From the NCBI GenBank assembly GCA_029218445.1, contig JAQXRI010000125.1, positions 1 to 57,761 of the forward strand: DNA of 57,761 nucleotides. Reading direction: 5' to 3'. The notes under the pieces were generated by a model. The model was not told where the DNA came from and did not search any database. It saw nothing but the letters and a program-made list of their open reading frames with translations. This stretch comes from Prevotellaceae bacterium. GTDB lineage: Bacteria; Bacteroidota; Bacteroidia; Bacteroidales; Bacteroidaceae. A program made the translations under genes and the position numbers. Position 1 is the stretch's first letter. The number at the start of each line of letters is the position of its first letter. Below, one piece after another: positions 45,326 through 54,960 of the stretch.

Positions 45326-46270
45326 ATGATAAAGTTATCCATATTAATACCTATCTATAACGTTGAAAAATATTTCTCACGTTGTCTTGATTCTCTGTTT
45401 CACGAACAAGCAAAAGACTTGGTCGAATACATATTTGTTGACGACTGTTCACAAGATGAGAGTGTCAATATACTTAAAACTTACATGTGCAAACATCCAG
45501 AAGAGAATATAAGGCTAATAACCCATGAGCACAATCAAGGTTTGGCTGCGGCCAGGTTGACAGGCATAACACATGCCGAGGGCGTTTATGTTTGGTGCAT
45601 AGACTCTGACGACTGGATAGAAAACGATGCCATAGACATTCTTCTGAAAAACATTGGGGATGAAAGACTTGACATCATTTGGTTTTCTGCAAAATGGCAT
45701 GGTGGAGAGAACTACAACAGGAGGCCAAAGACAAATGCTGACACCATATTGTATAATTTAGCGTGGGCTTCCATTTGGAGTTGCATCACCAAAAAGGACT
45801 TCTTATTAAAGAACAATATCCTGCCATACATCGGATACAATTATGGTGAAGATTTCAACATGACAGCAAGAATGGCATGTATGACCAACAGCACCAAGCA
45901 AATAAAGGACATCCTTTACAATTACAGGAGGGAAAGCAGCGGAAGCTATACTGACCTTTGTGTGAACAAGAACAGGGAGATGAAACTCCTACTTGAAAAA
46001 ACCAGAGGAACACTTAATGTAATCAACTACTACAGGAGCCAAAATAAATTCGACAAACACAGAAGGGCCATTTTCTTTAACCAGGCAAACATGCTGAATC
46101 AACTGAAAAGGTACAATATTGATTGTGCAGATGAAACAAGACAGCTTCACGACAACATGAATGCGTGTAGAATGGCTACTCGTTGGTTCGACCTGATAGG
46201 GGACATTGCGGGATATAAGATACAACGTTATTACATAAGGATTTTAAGGCGCATATTTCTAATGTTTTAA
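45326..46270 (+). CDS. Family 2 glycosyltransferase
   Basis: 314 residues. The GT-A fold start is LSILIPIYNVEKYFSRCLDSL, followed by FVDDCSQDES and the DxD-like metal site CIDSDDWIEND. It uses a nucleotide sugar to extend a surface glycan; donor and acceptor are unknown. Base composition is more A/T-rich than the neighbouring housekeeping genes, as is common for polysaccharide loci. Probably in one transcript with the flippase. Confidence 0.88.
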   Translation: MIKLSILIPIYNVEKYFSRCLDSLFHEQAKDLVEYIFVDDCSQDESVNILKTYMCKHPEENIRLITHEHNQGLAAARLTGITHAEGVYVWCIDSDDWIENDAIDILLKNIGDERLDIIWFSAKWHGGENYNRRPKTNADTILYNLAWASIWSCITKKDFLLKNNILPYIGYNYGEDFNMTARMACMTNSTKQIKDILYNYRRESSGSYTDLCVNKNREMKLLLEKTRGTLNVINYYRSQNKFDKHRRAIFFNQANMLNQLKRYNIDCADETRQLHDNMNACRMATRWFDLIGDIAGYKIQRYYIRILRRIFLMF

Positions 46271-46388
46271 CTTAACCATAACGTGAGTTCGATGAATATG
46301 AACAATCTTGATGTTTGGTCTGCCAGTTGCACAATCCGAGAAGCTATCTTCGCAAAGGGCAAAAGCATTATGTCTTGATGATGTCACG

Positions 46389-47513
46389 TCAGAATTTCAG
46401 TCGGAACAGTGTTGTGGCGTTGTTTGACTTTATGAGTTCAATGCTTCCGCCACACTGTTTCATTATCTGTTGAGATATGCTTAGGCCAATGCCACTTCCA
46501 GTGGGCTTAGTGGTGAAGAATGGCACGAATATTTGCTGCGCCTCGTCAGTTGGTATTGGCCTGCCGTTGTTGCTGATGTCGATGCAAACAGAATCGTCGG
46601 TGGCTGTATATGCAGAGATTTCTATTATTGTGGCTCCAGCCTCAACAGCATTCTTCAGCAAATTGGTTACTACATGCGACACAAGGCTCTCGTCGGCATA
46701 AAGCAAGAGGTCGGCAACGGAGAGATGAAGCGTAATGGCTGAATGGTCGGAATATTCGGAACTGATAGTAATCATTCGCTCAAGAAACGACTTGACATAG
46801 AAAAGTTTTGGCTGAGGTTTGGGTATGAGCGTCAAACGACGATAGTTGTCAACAAAGTTCATTAGTTGTTTGCCTGTAGAATTGATAACAGCAAGTCCTT
46901 CCTTTATCTCCCCCTCATGGGCCTTATGGCTAAGAGTCTCGCTAAGTGACGTTATAGGCGCAATATTATTCATAATTTCATGGGTTAGCACACGTATCAA
47001 TCTTGTCCACGTTTCCATTTCACGCGTTGAAAGCTCGCTCCTAATGTCGCTGAATGCGATTATCTTCACGCGTTTGTCGCCCAGATGAGCCATTGTTTCG
47101 CGTTTTGCAAAGTCTTCTGATGCCAGTTTGCCCTCAACCTGAGAAGCAAACGTAAGCACTTCAATGTCAAGTAGGCGTAGTGCAGCCTCGTTGTGCTGAA
47201 GCACGGCGCCTCGCTCGTCAACCACCATGATGCCGGTAGTGACTGAGTTGATGATGCGCTCATAATAGCGTTCGCGTTCCATCAGGTCGTGCCTTGCAGT
47301 CTCTATGATGCGGCGAATGCGGTTGAGCGACTCGTTGACAAACTTGTCGTGCCCTTCCTCAGGGAAATGGAACGAAAAGTCGAGGTTGTCGATGGCGTTG
47401 AAAAGAAACGCGACCTTGTCTATAGTGCGACGATGGCGACGATAAAGCACTAAACAGACAACCGAAAAGACGGCTGACGTAGCTATAATAGCCACAACGA
47501 CATTAAAGTCCAT
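46389..47513 (-). CDS. Sensor histidine kinase (NtrB/NtrY-like) paired with the sigma-54 activator
   Basis: 374 residues. One membrane helix at the N-terminus (residues 5-24), a coiled linker, a PAS domain (about 90-150, with INSVTTGIMVVDERG) and the H-box LTHEIMNNIAPI with His178. The ATPase domain has N-box NLLKNAVEAG and GSGIGLSISQQI. With no large periplasmic domain, it probably senses something in the membrane or cytoplasm. Its start lies inside the end of the regulator gene (11-base overlap), so the two are co-translated. Confidence 0.9.
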   Translation of the reverse strand: MDFNVVVAIIATSAVFSVVCLVLYRRHRRTIDKVAFLFNAIDNLDFSFHFPEEGHDKFVNESLNRIRRIIETARHDLMERERYYERIINSVTTGIMVVDERGAVLQHNEAALRLLDIEVLTFASQVEGKLASEDFAKRETMAHLGDKRVKIIAFSDIRSELSTREMETWTRLIRVLTHEIMNNIAPITSLSETLSHKAHEGEIKEGLAVINSTGKQLMNFVDNYRRLTLIPKPQPKLFYVKSFLERMITISSEYSDHSAITLHLSVADLLLYADESLVSHVVTNLLKNAVEAGATIIEISAYTATDDSVCIDISNNGRPIPTDEAQQIFVPFFTTKPTGSGIGLSISQQIMKQCGGSIELIKSNNATTLFRLKF

Positions 47514-48810
47514 ATTTCTTTATCTTATTATATAAGGTTTGGCGCGAGATGTCAAGACGCTGTGCAACTATGGAGAGGTTGCCTTCACACTCGCGGATGG
47601 CCTGTGCTATAATGTTGCGTTCCATAGAAGCCAGCGACTCCCCCTGCCCCATTGACGGATGAATTGGTTGGATGGTGTTGGTTGGCATTTCAAACGTTTC
47701 GAGTATTACGCTACGCTCCATGGCATGCTCAAGCTCACGAACGTTGCCCGCCCACTGGCAGTCGATAAGCTCATGCCGTGCCTTATCGTCAAGCACGAGA
47801 GGCTGCTTATGATATAAATCGGAATATTTCTTTATAAACAGTTCAGCAAGTGGAACAATGTCCTCCTTACGTTCCCTCAAAGGCGGCAAATGCAGACAGA
47901 TGGTGTTTATTCGGTATAGGAGGTCTTCACGAAATGTTCCTTCTTTAACCATCTGCTGCGGGTTGCGGTTGGTGGCCGTAATGAGGCGAATGTCGATGGG
48001 AATCTCTTCAGTTCCACCTATACGCATAATGGTACGCCTCTGCAAGGCCGTCAGCAATTTTGCCTGAAGGCCATACGAGATGTTGCCTATCTCATCCATA
48101 AACAGTGTGCTGCCTTCCGCCATTTCCATCTTTCCAGGCTTGTCGGTCTTAGCATCAGTAAATGAACCACGTACATGCCCAAACAGCTCACTCTCGAAAA
48201 GTGTTTCCGTGATGGCACCCATATCGACGGCCACCATTTTATGTTCGGCACGATGTGAAAGACGGTGTATTTCTCTTGCCAATACTTCTTTACCTGTTCC
48301 ATTTTCTCCAGTAATGAGAATGTTGGCATCGGTGGCCGCCACCTTCTTCACCATGTCATGCAGCTGACGCATAGCTGGTGACGTACCCCAATAGCAGTCG
48401 AGGGCTATGGCTGAACGCTGCCCTTTTGACGTTGGATGGGCCACACTTTTCAGTTTTTCTATCAGGACTTCGTTGTCGAAGGGTTTTACAATGAAGTCCG
48501 AAGCCCCTTCCTTTATTCCACGCACGGCAAGGTCGATGTCGGCGTATGCCGTGAACAGAACCACAGGTACGCTTGGTTCCGTTCGTTTTATCTCGGAGAG
48601 CCAGAAAAGCCCTTCGTTGCCACTGTTAATGCCACGTCCGAAGTTCATGTCAAGCAGAACGACATTGGGCTGGCTCCTACGCATCAACGCAGGAATGGCA
48701 TTGGGATTGGTCGTTGTCTGTACATCGTCAAAGACACCCGTGAGCAACATTCTGAGCGATACGAGCAATGCCTCATTGTCATCAACTATAAGTATATTGC
48801 CTTTCTTCAT
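47503..48810 (-). CDS. Sigma-54-dependent response regulator (NtrC family)
   Basis: 435 residues: receiver domain with phosphoacceptor Asp54 (VVLLDMNFG), AAA+ domain with Walker A GENGTGKE and Walker B STLFMDEIG, and a C-terminal Fis-type helix-turn-helix (LSIVAQRLDISRQTLYNKI). The loop that touches sigma-54, usually GAFTGA, reads GSFTDA (215-220). In other Bacteroidota such regulator-kinase pairs lie next to ABC/TolC efflux operons. The palindrome and sigma-54-like promoter at 2012-2122 make the efflux operon at the left edge a candidate target. Confidence 0.92.
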   Translation of the reverse strand: MKKGNILIVDDNEALLVSLRMLLTGVFDDVQTTTNPNAIPALMRRSQPNVVLLDMNFGRGINSGNEGLFWLSEIKRTEPSVPVVLFTAYADIDLAVRGIKEGASDFIVKPFDNEVLIEKLKSVAHPTSKGQRSAIALDCYWGTSPAMRQLHDMVKKVAATDANILITGENGTGKEVLAREIHRLSHRAEHKMVAVDMGAITETLFESELFGHVRGSFTDAKTDKPGKMEMAEGSTLFMDEIGNISYGLQAKLLTALQRRTIMRIGGTEEIPIDIRLITATNRNPQQMVKEGTFREDLLYRINTICLHLPPLRERKEDIVPLAELFIKKYSDLYHKQPLVLDDKARHELIDCQWAGNVRELEHAMERSVILETFEMPTNTIQPIHPSMGQGESLASMERNIIAQAIRECEGNLSIVAQRLDISRQTLYNKIKKYGL

Positions 48811-48835
48811 TTATACTCTTTTATATAAATATGGT

Positions 48836-48843
48836 GCAAAGGT
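48836..48843 (-). promoter_or_regulatory. -7 element (TACCTTTG) of the regulator-kinase operon
   Basis: The leftward TAnnTTTG motif lies 25 bases upstream of the regulator start. The operon thus appears to use the housekeeping sigma factor. Confidence 0.5.
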
Positions 48844-48879
48844 AAAAAGAAAAAAGGAGAGAGCCAAGCAAAACACGAT

Positions 48880-48914
48880 AAAAAAACGAGGGACAGCTTC
48901 ACAGCCATCCCTCG
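48880..48914 (-). terminator. Intrinsic terminator of the glnN operon
   Basis: Stem CGAGGGA / TCCCTCG (48887-48893, 48908-48914) with inner AGC/GCT pairs, followed leftward by seven T. It ends the leftward nitrogen block. Confidence 0.8.
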
Positions 48915-48984
48915 TCGCAAACTTCAAACAACCAAAAAAAGAAATAGATTGTCTGTGTATGTTTTTTAGTTGACAAGTAAATCA

Positions 48985-51174
48985 CTATCTAATGAACAAC
49001 AGTTCACGATACTTTGGCAATGTCCAGAGGTCATCCTCTACTATCAGTTCGAGTTTGTCTATCTGATAGCGTATTTCCTCCATCTTTGGAGCTACGGTGT
49101 CGTGGTATGCAATAGCCTTGTCGTGCTCACTCTCTATCTTGTTGGCCACCTTGCGGGCATTGATTAGTTCGTCAACTCCACGTTCTATGGTCTGAGTGCG
49201 CTCAGCAATCTCCTCGATGAGTTTGAAGTTGCGCTCAGAGAGTTTGTCAGCCTTCTCTATCGGATAGATGCTGCGCATGTTCTGCACATTCTTAACAAGC
49301 ATTGACTGATAGTGTGTGGCTATTGGAATGACATGGTTCATAGACAGGTCGCCCATCACACGTGCCTCAATCTGAATCTTCTTGGTGTAAGTCTCCCATT
49401 TCACCTCGTTACGTGCTTCAAGTTCCTTACGTGTCATAATGCCAAGACTCTCAAACATAGCCACGCTCGACTCGTCAAGATAACGTTCGAATATCACAGG
49501 ACAGCTCTTCTCAACGTCAAGGCCACGCTTTGTGGCTTCCTCAACCCACTCGTCGCTGTAGCCGTTGCCATCAAATCGGATGGGCTTGCATGTCTTAATG
49601 TCTTCACGCAGCACGTCAACAATGGCCTTTGTTTTGTCCTTGCCGTCGGCAATGGCTGCATCAACACGCTTCTTGAAGTTTACAAGAGCTTCTGCTACAG
49701 CTGCATTGAGGGCAGTCATGGCTGAAGCACAGTTGGCTTCAGAACCAACGGCACGGAACTCGAAACGGTTGCCGGTGAAGGCGAATGGTGAAGTACGGTT
49801 GCGGTCGGTATTGTCGATGAGCAACTCAGGTATCTCAGGAATATCCATCGTCATACCTTGCTTGCCTGCCATGGCGAACAGTTCGTCAGTGTCTGATGCT
49901 TCTATATGGTCAAGAAGTTCGGTAAGCTGCTTGCCAAGGAACGATGAAATGATTGCTGGTGGTGCCTCATTGGCTCCCAGACGATGAGCATTGGTGGCAC
50001 TCATTATGCTTGCCTTGAGCAGTCCGTTGTGACGATACACACCCATGAGGGTCTCTACAATGAAGGTGACAAATCGGAGGTTGTCCTCGGGAGTCTTGCC
50101 CGGTGCGTGCAGTAATACGCCTGTATCGGTTGAAAGACTCCAGTTGTTGTGCTTTCCAGAACCGTTGATGCCTGCAAATGGCTTTTCGTGCAGCAGTGCA
50201 CGGAAGCCGTGCTTACGCGCCACTTTCTTCATCAGCGACATCAGCAGCATGTTGTGGTCAACAGCAAGATTGGTCTCCTCGAATATTGGAGCAAGCTCAA
50301 ACTGGTTTGGAGCCACCTCGTTGTGACGTGTCTTGCAAGGAATGCCGAGTTCGAGGGCACGAATCTCAAGGTCCTTCATGAAGGCCTGAACACGATCTGG
50401 AATAGTACCGAAATAGTGGTCTTCCATCTGCTGGTTTTTAGCCGAGTCGTGTCCCATGAGGGTACGTCCTGTGAGCAGCAGGTCGGGGCGTGTAGAATAA
50501 AGTCCCTCGTCAACGAGGAAGTACTCCTGTTCCCAACCAAGGTTGCTCTGAACCTTCTTCACATCGTCGTAGAAATACTTGCATACTTCAGTGGCGGCGA
50601 CATTAACGGCATGCAGTGTACGGAGCAGCGGAGCCTTATAGTCGAGCGACTCTCCTGTATATGAAATGAAAATAGTGGGAATACACAGTGTGTCGTCGAT
50701 AATGAACACTGGCGATGTAGGATCCCAAGCTGAGTAGCCACGTGCCTCGAAAGTATTGCGGATACCGCCCGATGGGAATGACGAAGCGTCAGGTTCCTGC
50801 TGAACGAGCAGTTTGCCGCTGAATTCCTCAACCATTCCACCCTTGAAGTCGTGCTCTATGAAAGAGTCGTGCTTCTCGGCAGTTCCCTCGGTCAGAGGCT
50901 GGAACCAGTGTGTATAGTGTGTTACGCCGTTTTCCACAGCCCACTGCTTTATGCCAGAAGCCACGGCGTCGGCTATCGAACGGTCAAGGCGTGCGCCATT
51001 GTCAATTACGTCGATAAGCTTTTCATAAACATTCTTAGGCAGATACTTATACATCTTCTCACGATTGAAGACATACTTTCCAAAATACTCGTATGGACGT
51101 TCCTTTGGTACATCTACTGCGAGTGGTCCTTTCTTAAAGGCCTCTTCTACAACCTGAAATCTTAAATTTGCCAT
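48985..51174 (-). CDS. glnN: Glutamine synthetase, class III
   Basis: 729 residues, the size of GSIII (much longer than GSI/GSII). Class III signatures include THWFQPLTEGTAEKHDSF, FSGKLLVQQEPDASSFPSGG (about residues 120-139) and GSGKHNNWSLSTD. C-terminal helical extension with repeated EEIAERTQTIERGVDELI. It makes glutamine from glutamate and ammonia. It is last in the leftward series dapF-dapL-porin-glnN and opposite glnK-amt-asnB, so this is the ammonia assimilation centre. A 36-base gap separates it from the porin gene. Confidence 0.96.
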   Translation of the reverse strand: MANLRFQVVEEAFKKGPLAVDVPKERPYEYFGKYVFNREKMYKYLPKNVYEKLIDVIDNGARLDRSIADAVASGIKQWAVENGVTHYTHWFQPLTEGTAEKHDSFIEHDFKGGMVEEFSGKLLVQQEPDASSFPSGGIRNTFEARGYSAWDPTSPVFIIDDTLCIPTIFISYTGESLDYKAPLLRTLHAVNVAATEVCKYFYDDVKKVQSNLGWEQEYFLVDEGLYSTRPDLLLTGRTLMGHDSAKNQQMEDHYFGTIPDRVQAFMKDLEIRALELGIPCKTRHNEVAPNQFELAPIFEETNLAVDHNMLLMSLMKKVARKHGFRALLHEKPFAGINGSGKHNNWSLSTDTGVLLHAPGKTPEDNLRFVTFIVETLMGVYRHNGLLKASIMSATNAHRLGANEAPPAIISSFLGKQLTELLDHIEASDTDELFAMAGKQGMTMDIPEIPELLIDNTDRNRTSPFAFTGNRFEFRAVGSEANCASAMTALNAAVAEALVNFKKRVDAAIADGKDKTKAIVDVLREDIKTCKPIRFDGNGYSDEWVEEATKRGLDVEKSCPVIFERYLDESSVAMFESLGIMTRKELEARNEVKWETYTKKIQIEARVMGDLSMNHVIPIATHYQSMLVKNVQNMRSIYPIEKADKLSERNFKLIEEIAERTQTIERGVDELINARKVANKIESEHDKAIAYHDTVAPKMEEIRYQIDKLELIVEDDLWTLPKYRELLFIR

Positions 51175-51210
51175 TGTTTTAAAGTTTTTTATGTTGTTGT
51201 TATTATATTT

Positions 51211-51933
51211 TTATGGAATCAGCGTAAATCCGCAAACGAAATACGCCTTCTGGTCATGAGGGTTGCCTATAACCTGTGCAAATACAGGAACAGAGAATGA
51301 GTCGGTTATCTTTATGTCCTTTGAAGCCTTCAACGATACGTTGGTAACGGCAAAGCCATCGCAGTAGCCATATACACCAGCATCCTCAAAAGGCACGGCT
51401 CCAACAGTTGCATCCCATCCTAAGCCTCCAAGATTGAAGGGTACGTTAAGTTCAACGTAAGAAGAATAGGCCCGCTTGCCATCTCCTTTGTAGTCAGAAC
51501 CAGCGAAGTTGGTAAACCACTGAAGCGAAAGCGGACCAAAGTCGTAACCAATGTTGCCTTCGAATACATGGTTTGTGGAATGAGAGTTGTACTTGAAGTA
51601 GCGTCCCTTGCTTTCAGTTCCAGTACCAGTAAACCAGTAGTCGGTGATACCGATATTGAATCTTCCCGTGGTGTAGGCAAGTGTCAAGTCAAACTCTTTG
51701 TCATGTCCGAAGTTTGACAGTTCAGTACTTCCCCACGCTGACAATGACAAACCCTTGTAGCTTACTCCAAGTGTCGGCTGGAAAGACGCCTCGCCGAGGT
51801 TAATACCACGCCAAACATACTGGTTTACTACGTCAGCCGAAACTGTCGTCTCAACTTTGTCCTGTGCTGTCATCACTGTTGCTCCTGCCACCAACATAGC
51901 GGCTGCGAAGCCCAATCTTTTTACGTTCTTCAT
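51211..51933 (-). CDS. Small outer-membrane beta-barrel protein (TorF-like putative porin)
   Basis: 240 residues with a signal peptide (cleavage near VMTAQ, residue 24). Alternating hydrophobic strands rich in Tyr, Gly and Trp predict a barrel of about 8-12 strands. NQYVWRGINLGEASFQPTLGVSYKG near the start fits the TorF family of putative porins. The C-terminus ends in a strand (AYFVCGFTLIP). It sits immediately before glnN, suggesting uptake of a nitrogen compound, but this is inferred from position only. Confidence 0.72.
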   Translation of the reverse strand: MKNVKRLGFAAAMLVAGATVMTAQDKVETTVSADVVNQYVWRGINLGEASFQPTLGVSYKGLSLSAWGSTELSNFGHDKEFDLTLAYTTGRFNIGITDYWFTGTGTESKGRYFKYNSHSTNHVFEGNIGYDFGPLSLQWFTNFAGSDYKGDGKRAYSSYVELNVPFNLGGLGWDATVGAVPFEDAGVYGYCDGFAVTNVSLKASKDIKITDSFSVPVFAQVIGNPHDQKAYFVCGFTLIP

Positions 51934-51980
51934 AATTTTTATCCTTTCTGTTAATTTTGTGTTTGTGTGCGTTTTGTTCT

Positions 51981-52066
51981 GGGGGGGGCGGAATTTCCGG
52001 GATTTCCGGAATTTCCGGAATTTCCGGGGGTTCCGGCCTTTCCGGGGAGTCCGGGGGGGCGGATTA
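51981..52066. repeat. GGAATTTCCGG simple repeat between dapL and the porin gene
   Basis: At least four GGAATTTCC-type units followed by related TTCCGG units and bounded by G-runs. Same unit as 7281-7332. The repeat begins 2 bases after the dapL stop. Confidence 0.75.
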
Positions 52067-52067
52067 C

Positions 52068-53297
52068 CTACTTAAGCCATTTCTTCAGCCTTTCCATAGC
52101 TTCGAGACAGTCTTCTTTTTCGCCAAATGCAGTCAGACGGATGTAGCCTTCGCCGGCAGGGCCAAACCCTACTCCTGGCGTACATACCACATGTGCCTCA
52201 TAGAGCATCTGCTCGAAAAATTTCCAACTTCCCATACCGTCAGGAGTCTTTACCCAAAGGTAAGGAGCATTTCTGCCACCATAAACCTCCAAACCAAGTT
52301 CTGTCAAGGTACGATACATCAACTTTGCATTGTCCATGTAGTAGTCTATCGTTGCCTTAACCTGCTGCTTTCCCTCAGGTGTGTATATAGCAGCGGCGGC
52401 ACATTGGCTGACATAGCTCGTTCCGTTGAACTTGGTACACTGGCGACGATACCATAGATGGTTGAGATCAACACGTTGTCCACCCAGTGTAGCAGCCGTC
52501 AACTCCTTTGGAACTACCGTGTATCCACAGCGTATGCCTGTAAATCCGGCCGTCTTAGAATAGCTGTGGAACTCAATGGCTACCTTTCTTGCTCCCTTTA
52601 TCTCGTATATGGAATGAGGAATGTCTGGATCTTGTATATATGCCTCGTATGCTGCATCATAGAAGATGAGGGTATCGTTCTTTATGGCATAGTTGACCCA
52701 TTTTCTCAATTCTTCCTTGGTAATCACTGTTCCTGTCGGATTGTTTGGATAACACAAGTATATGATGTCAACACGCTTGTCAGGAAGCTGTGGCGTGAAA
52801 TTGTTTTCAGCCGTACATGGCATATAAACCACATTGCTCCACTTTCCGTCTTCCACCACTCCGGCACGACCAATCATTACGTTCGAGTCGATATAGACTG
52901 GATAAATAGGATCGGTAACACCGATACTGTTGTCCCATCTTACAAGTTCCTGAATGTTTCCGGTATCGCTCTTGGCTCCATCGTTGACGAAAATCTCGCT
53001 TGGGTCAAGATGTATGCCACGAGGCAGGAAGTCGTTCTTGACTATCGCCTCACGCAGGAACTGATAGCCCTGTTCCGGTCCGTAGCCACGGAATGTTTCT
53101 TTATTGGCCATTTCGTCAACAGCTTTGTGCATAGCCTCTATCACAGCGGGACAAAGGGGTTGGGTTACGTCGCCAATACCAAGACTAATCACGCTGGCCT
53201 TGGGATGTGAAACCTTAAAGGCATTCACTTTTTTTGCAATGTCTGCAAACAAGTAGTTGTTCGGCAGCTTAAGGAAATGTTCGTTTACTAATGCCAT
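52068..53297 (-). CDS. dapL: LL-diaminopimelate aminotransferase
   Basis: 409 residues, class I/II aminotransferase fold. The PLP lysine lies in HSYSKTAGFTGIRCGY; CYPNNPTGTVITKEEL and DAAYEAYIQ are conserved PLP-site motifs, and LRGYGPEQGYQFLREAI-like sequence near residue 75 is typical of DapL. It converts tetrahydrodipicolinate to LL-diaminopimelate in one step. It is 48 bases after dapF, its pathway partner. Confidence 0.95.
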   Translation of the reverse strand: MALVNEHFLKLPNNYLFADIAKKVNAFKVSHPKASVISLGIGDVTQPLCPAVIEAMHKAVDEMANKETFRGYGPEQGYQFLREAIVKNDFLPRGIHLDPSEIFVNDGAKSDTGNIQELVRWDNSIGVTDPIYPVYIDSNVMIGRAGVVEDGKWSNVVYMPCTAENNFTPQLPDKRVDIIYLCYPNNPTGTVITKEELRKWVNYAIKNDTLIFYDAAYEAYIQDPDIPHSIYEIKGARKVAIEFHSYSKTAGFTGIRCGYTVVPKELTAATLGGQRVDLNHLWYRRQCTKFNGTSYVSQCAAAAIYTPEGKQQVKATIDYYMDNAKLMYRTLTELGLEVYGGRNAPYLWVKTPDGMGSWKFFEQMLYEAHVVCTPGVGFGPAGEGYIRLTAFGEKEDCLEAMERLKKWLK

Positions 53298-53345
53298 AAT
53301 TATATTGTTTTCTTTTATATTGATTGTGAAGTTTTGCCATTGTTG

Positions 53346-54212
53346 TCATGTATTTTGGGGAAGTTCAACCTCACCCTCGAATGCGAACGCCGCCGGACCT
53401 GTCATATAGACATGATTGTCGGTATCATCCCATTCAATATGCAGCGTTCCGCCGTCCATCACAATGTCGCTTTTACGTCCAGCGCGACCTGTTTTTGCGG
53501 CAGCCACAGCAGTTGCGCATGCTCCAGTGCCACAAGCCATTGTTATGCCACTTCCGCGTTCCCAAACCCGTGTTCTGATTTTACCGTCAGAAAGAATTTG
53601 GGCAAACTCTATGTTGCACCTTTCAGGAAACAGCGAATCGTATTCAAGAGCCTTGCCGTATTTGGCTACGTCAACGCTTTCTATATCATCAACGAATATA
53701 ACGAAGTGAGGGTTGCCCATGGAAACAAACGTTCCACGAAACTCGCGGTCAACAACGTCCACCAGTCCGTCGGTCATCGTTCCGTCTTGACTTGCCAATT
53801 GCTTTCTGTTAGCCAAAGCCGGCTCAAGCATATCTACCGTCACTCCCTCAACCTTCTTGCCTGTCTTGTCAAGATGCAGGCGAAGTGTTTTTATTCCAGA
53901 AAGAGTCAGCAACCTTATTTCCGTCTTTTCGGTTATACCTTTCTCAAACAGGTATTTGCCAATACATCTTGAAGCATTGCCACACATCATGGCCTCCGAA
54001 CCGTCGGCATTGAATATGCGCATCGAATAGTCGGCCTCCGGAATTTTCGACTCACCAATCAGCACCAATCCATCACTTCCAATGCCCGTATGAGGAGCAC
54101 TCCATGCGATGGCTGCTTGCGAAGGGTCAGGTATATTATATAACAATGTATTTACATATATATAATCGTTACCTGCACCGTGCATCTTGGTGAACTTAAT
54201 GGTTGTTGTCAT
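53346..54212 (-). CDS. dapF: Diaminopimelate epimerase
   Basis: 288 residues. Both catalytic cysteines are present, in [13 protein letters not shown] and ACGTGACATA. The N-terminal [14 protein letters not shown] is the family signature. It converts LL- to meso-diaminopimelate for peptidoglycan and lysine. First gene of the leftward nitrogen/lysine block, from a promoter at 54262-54269. Confidence 0.97.
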   Translation of the reverse strand: MTTTIKFTKMHGAGNDYIYVNTLLYNIPDPSQAAIAWSAPHTGIGSDGLVLIGESKIPEADYSMRIFNADGSEAMMCGNASRCIGKYLFEKGITEKTEIRLLTLSGIKTLRLHLDKTGKKVEGVTVDMLEPALANRKQLASQDGTMTDGLVDVVDREFRGTFVSMGNPHFVIFVDDIESVDVAKYGKALEYDSLFPERCNIEFAQILSDGKIRTRVWERGSGITMACGTGACATAVAAAKTGRAGRKSDIVMDGGTLHIEWDDTDNHVYMTGPAAFAFEGEVELPQNT

Positions 54213-54261
54213 TTTGATACTTATTTTTTGTTATTAATATACTTTTGTTCTAAATCCGCTG

Positions 54262-54269
54262 CAAAGTTA
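54262..54269 (-). promoter_or_regulatory. -7 element (TAACTTTG) of the dapF operon
   Basis: The leftward TAnnTTTG motif lies 49 bases upstream of the dapF start. The 316-base gap to glnK holds this and the divergent glnK promoter, and otherwise A/T-rich sequence. Confidence 0.55.
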
Positions 54270-54446
54270 CAACAAAATGAAAGAAAAAACAAGAGTTTTA
54301 GAGGCCATTTCATCAACAAATTAACGATTAATTTCAATTTGTAATTAAAACGTATATTTATCCTTTCAAATCGTAAGACTAATAGGGTATCAAATAATAA
54401 AAAGCTAAGAAAACTATAATTAAATTGTCGTTTTGCTAATTATTAC

Positions 54447-54477
54447 TTGCTTACAACGACAAAAAGCTGTAATTTTG
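54447..54477 (+). promoter_or_regulatory. Promoter of the glnK-amt operon with overlapping inverted repeat
   Basis: TTGC (54447-54450), 19 bases, TAATTTTG (54470-54477). An inverted repeat TTGTCGTT (54425-54432) / AACGACAA (54455-54462) brackets the -33 box and may be a regulator site. Confidence 0.5.
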
Positions 54478-54528
54478 CACCCGAAAGATAACATAATGTC
54501 ATAAATCAATAAAAAAAGGAGAGATAAC

Positions 54529-54885
54529 ATGAAAAAGATTGAAGCTATCATCCGCAAGACGAAATTCGAGGATGTGAAAGAAGCATTGTTAAATGCCGAC
54601 ATCGAATGGTTTTCCTATTATGATGTCAGAGGAGAAGGCAAGATGCGCCAGGCAAGAATCTACCGTGGCGTAATGTACGACACAAGCTGCATTGAGCGCG
54701 TACTAATTAATGTAGTCGTGCGCGACAAGAATGTCGAAAAGACGGTGGCAGCAATACAACAGGCAGCACACACTGGAGAGGTAGGCGATGGACGCATCTT
54801 CATCATCCCAATAGAGGATGCCATCAGAATCAGGACTGCCGAGCGGGGCGACATAGCACTATACAATGCGGAGCAGGAGAAATAA
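54529..54885 (+). CDS. glnK: P-II family nitrogen regulatory protein
   Basis: 118 residues. The core fold and C-terminal DGRIFIIPIEDAIRIRT motif are clear. In the T-loop (about residues 34-58) the two tyrosines equivalent to Tyr46 and Tyr51 of E. coli GlnB are present (Tyr45 and Tyr50), but the loop sequence around them (GEGKMRQARIYRGVMYDTS) differs from the proteobacterial form. It binds ATP/ADP and 2-oxoglutarate and should gate the ammonium channel encoded 75 bases downstream. Confidence 0.92.
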   Translation: MKKIEAIIRKTKFEDVKEALLNADIEWFSYYDVRGEGKMRQARIYRGVMYDTSCIERVLINVVVRDKNVEKTVAAIQQAAHTGEVGDGRIFIIPIEDAIRIRTAERGDIALYNAEQEK

Positions 54886-54960
54886 AGACGTTAAAAGAAG
54901 TATTGGGATAATAACAACACAAAATCAACAAAATAAAACACATTTAAAAAGGATACGATT

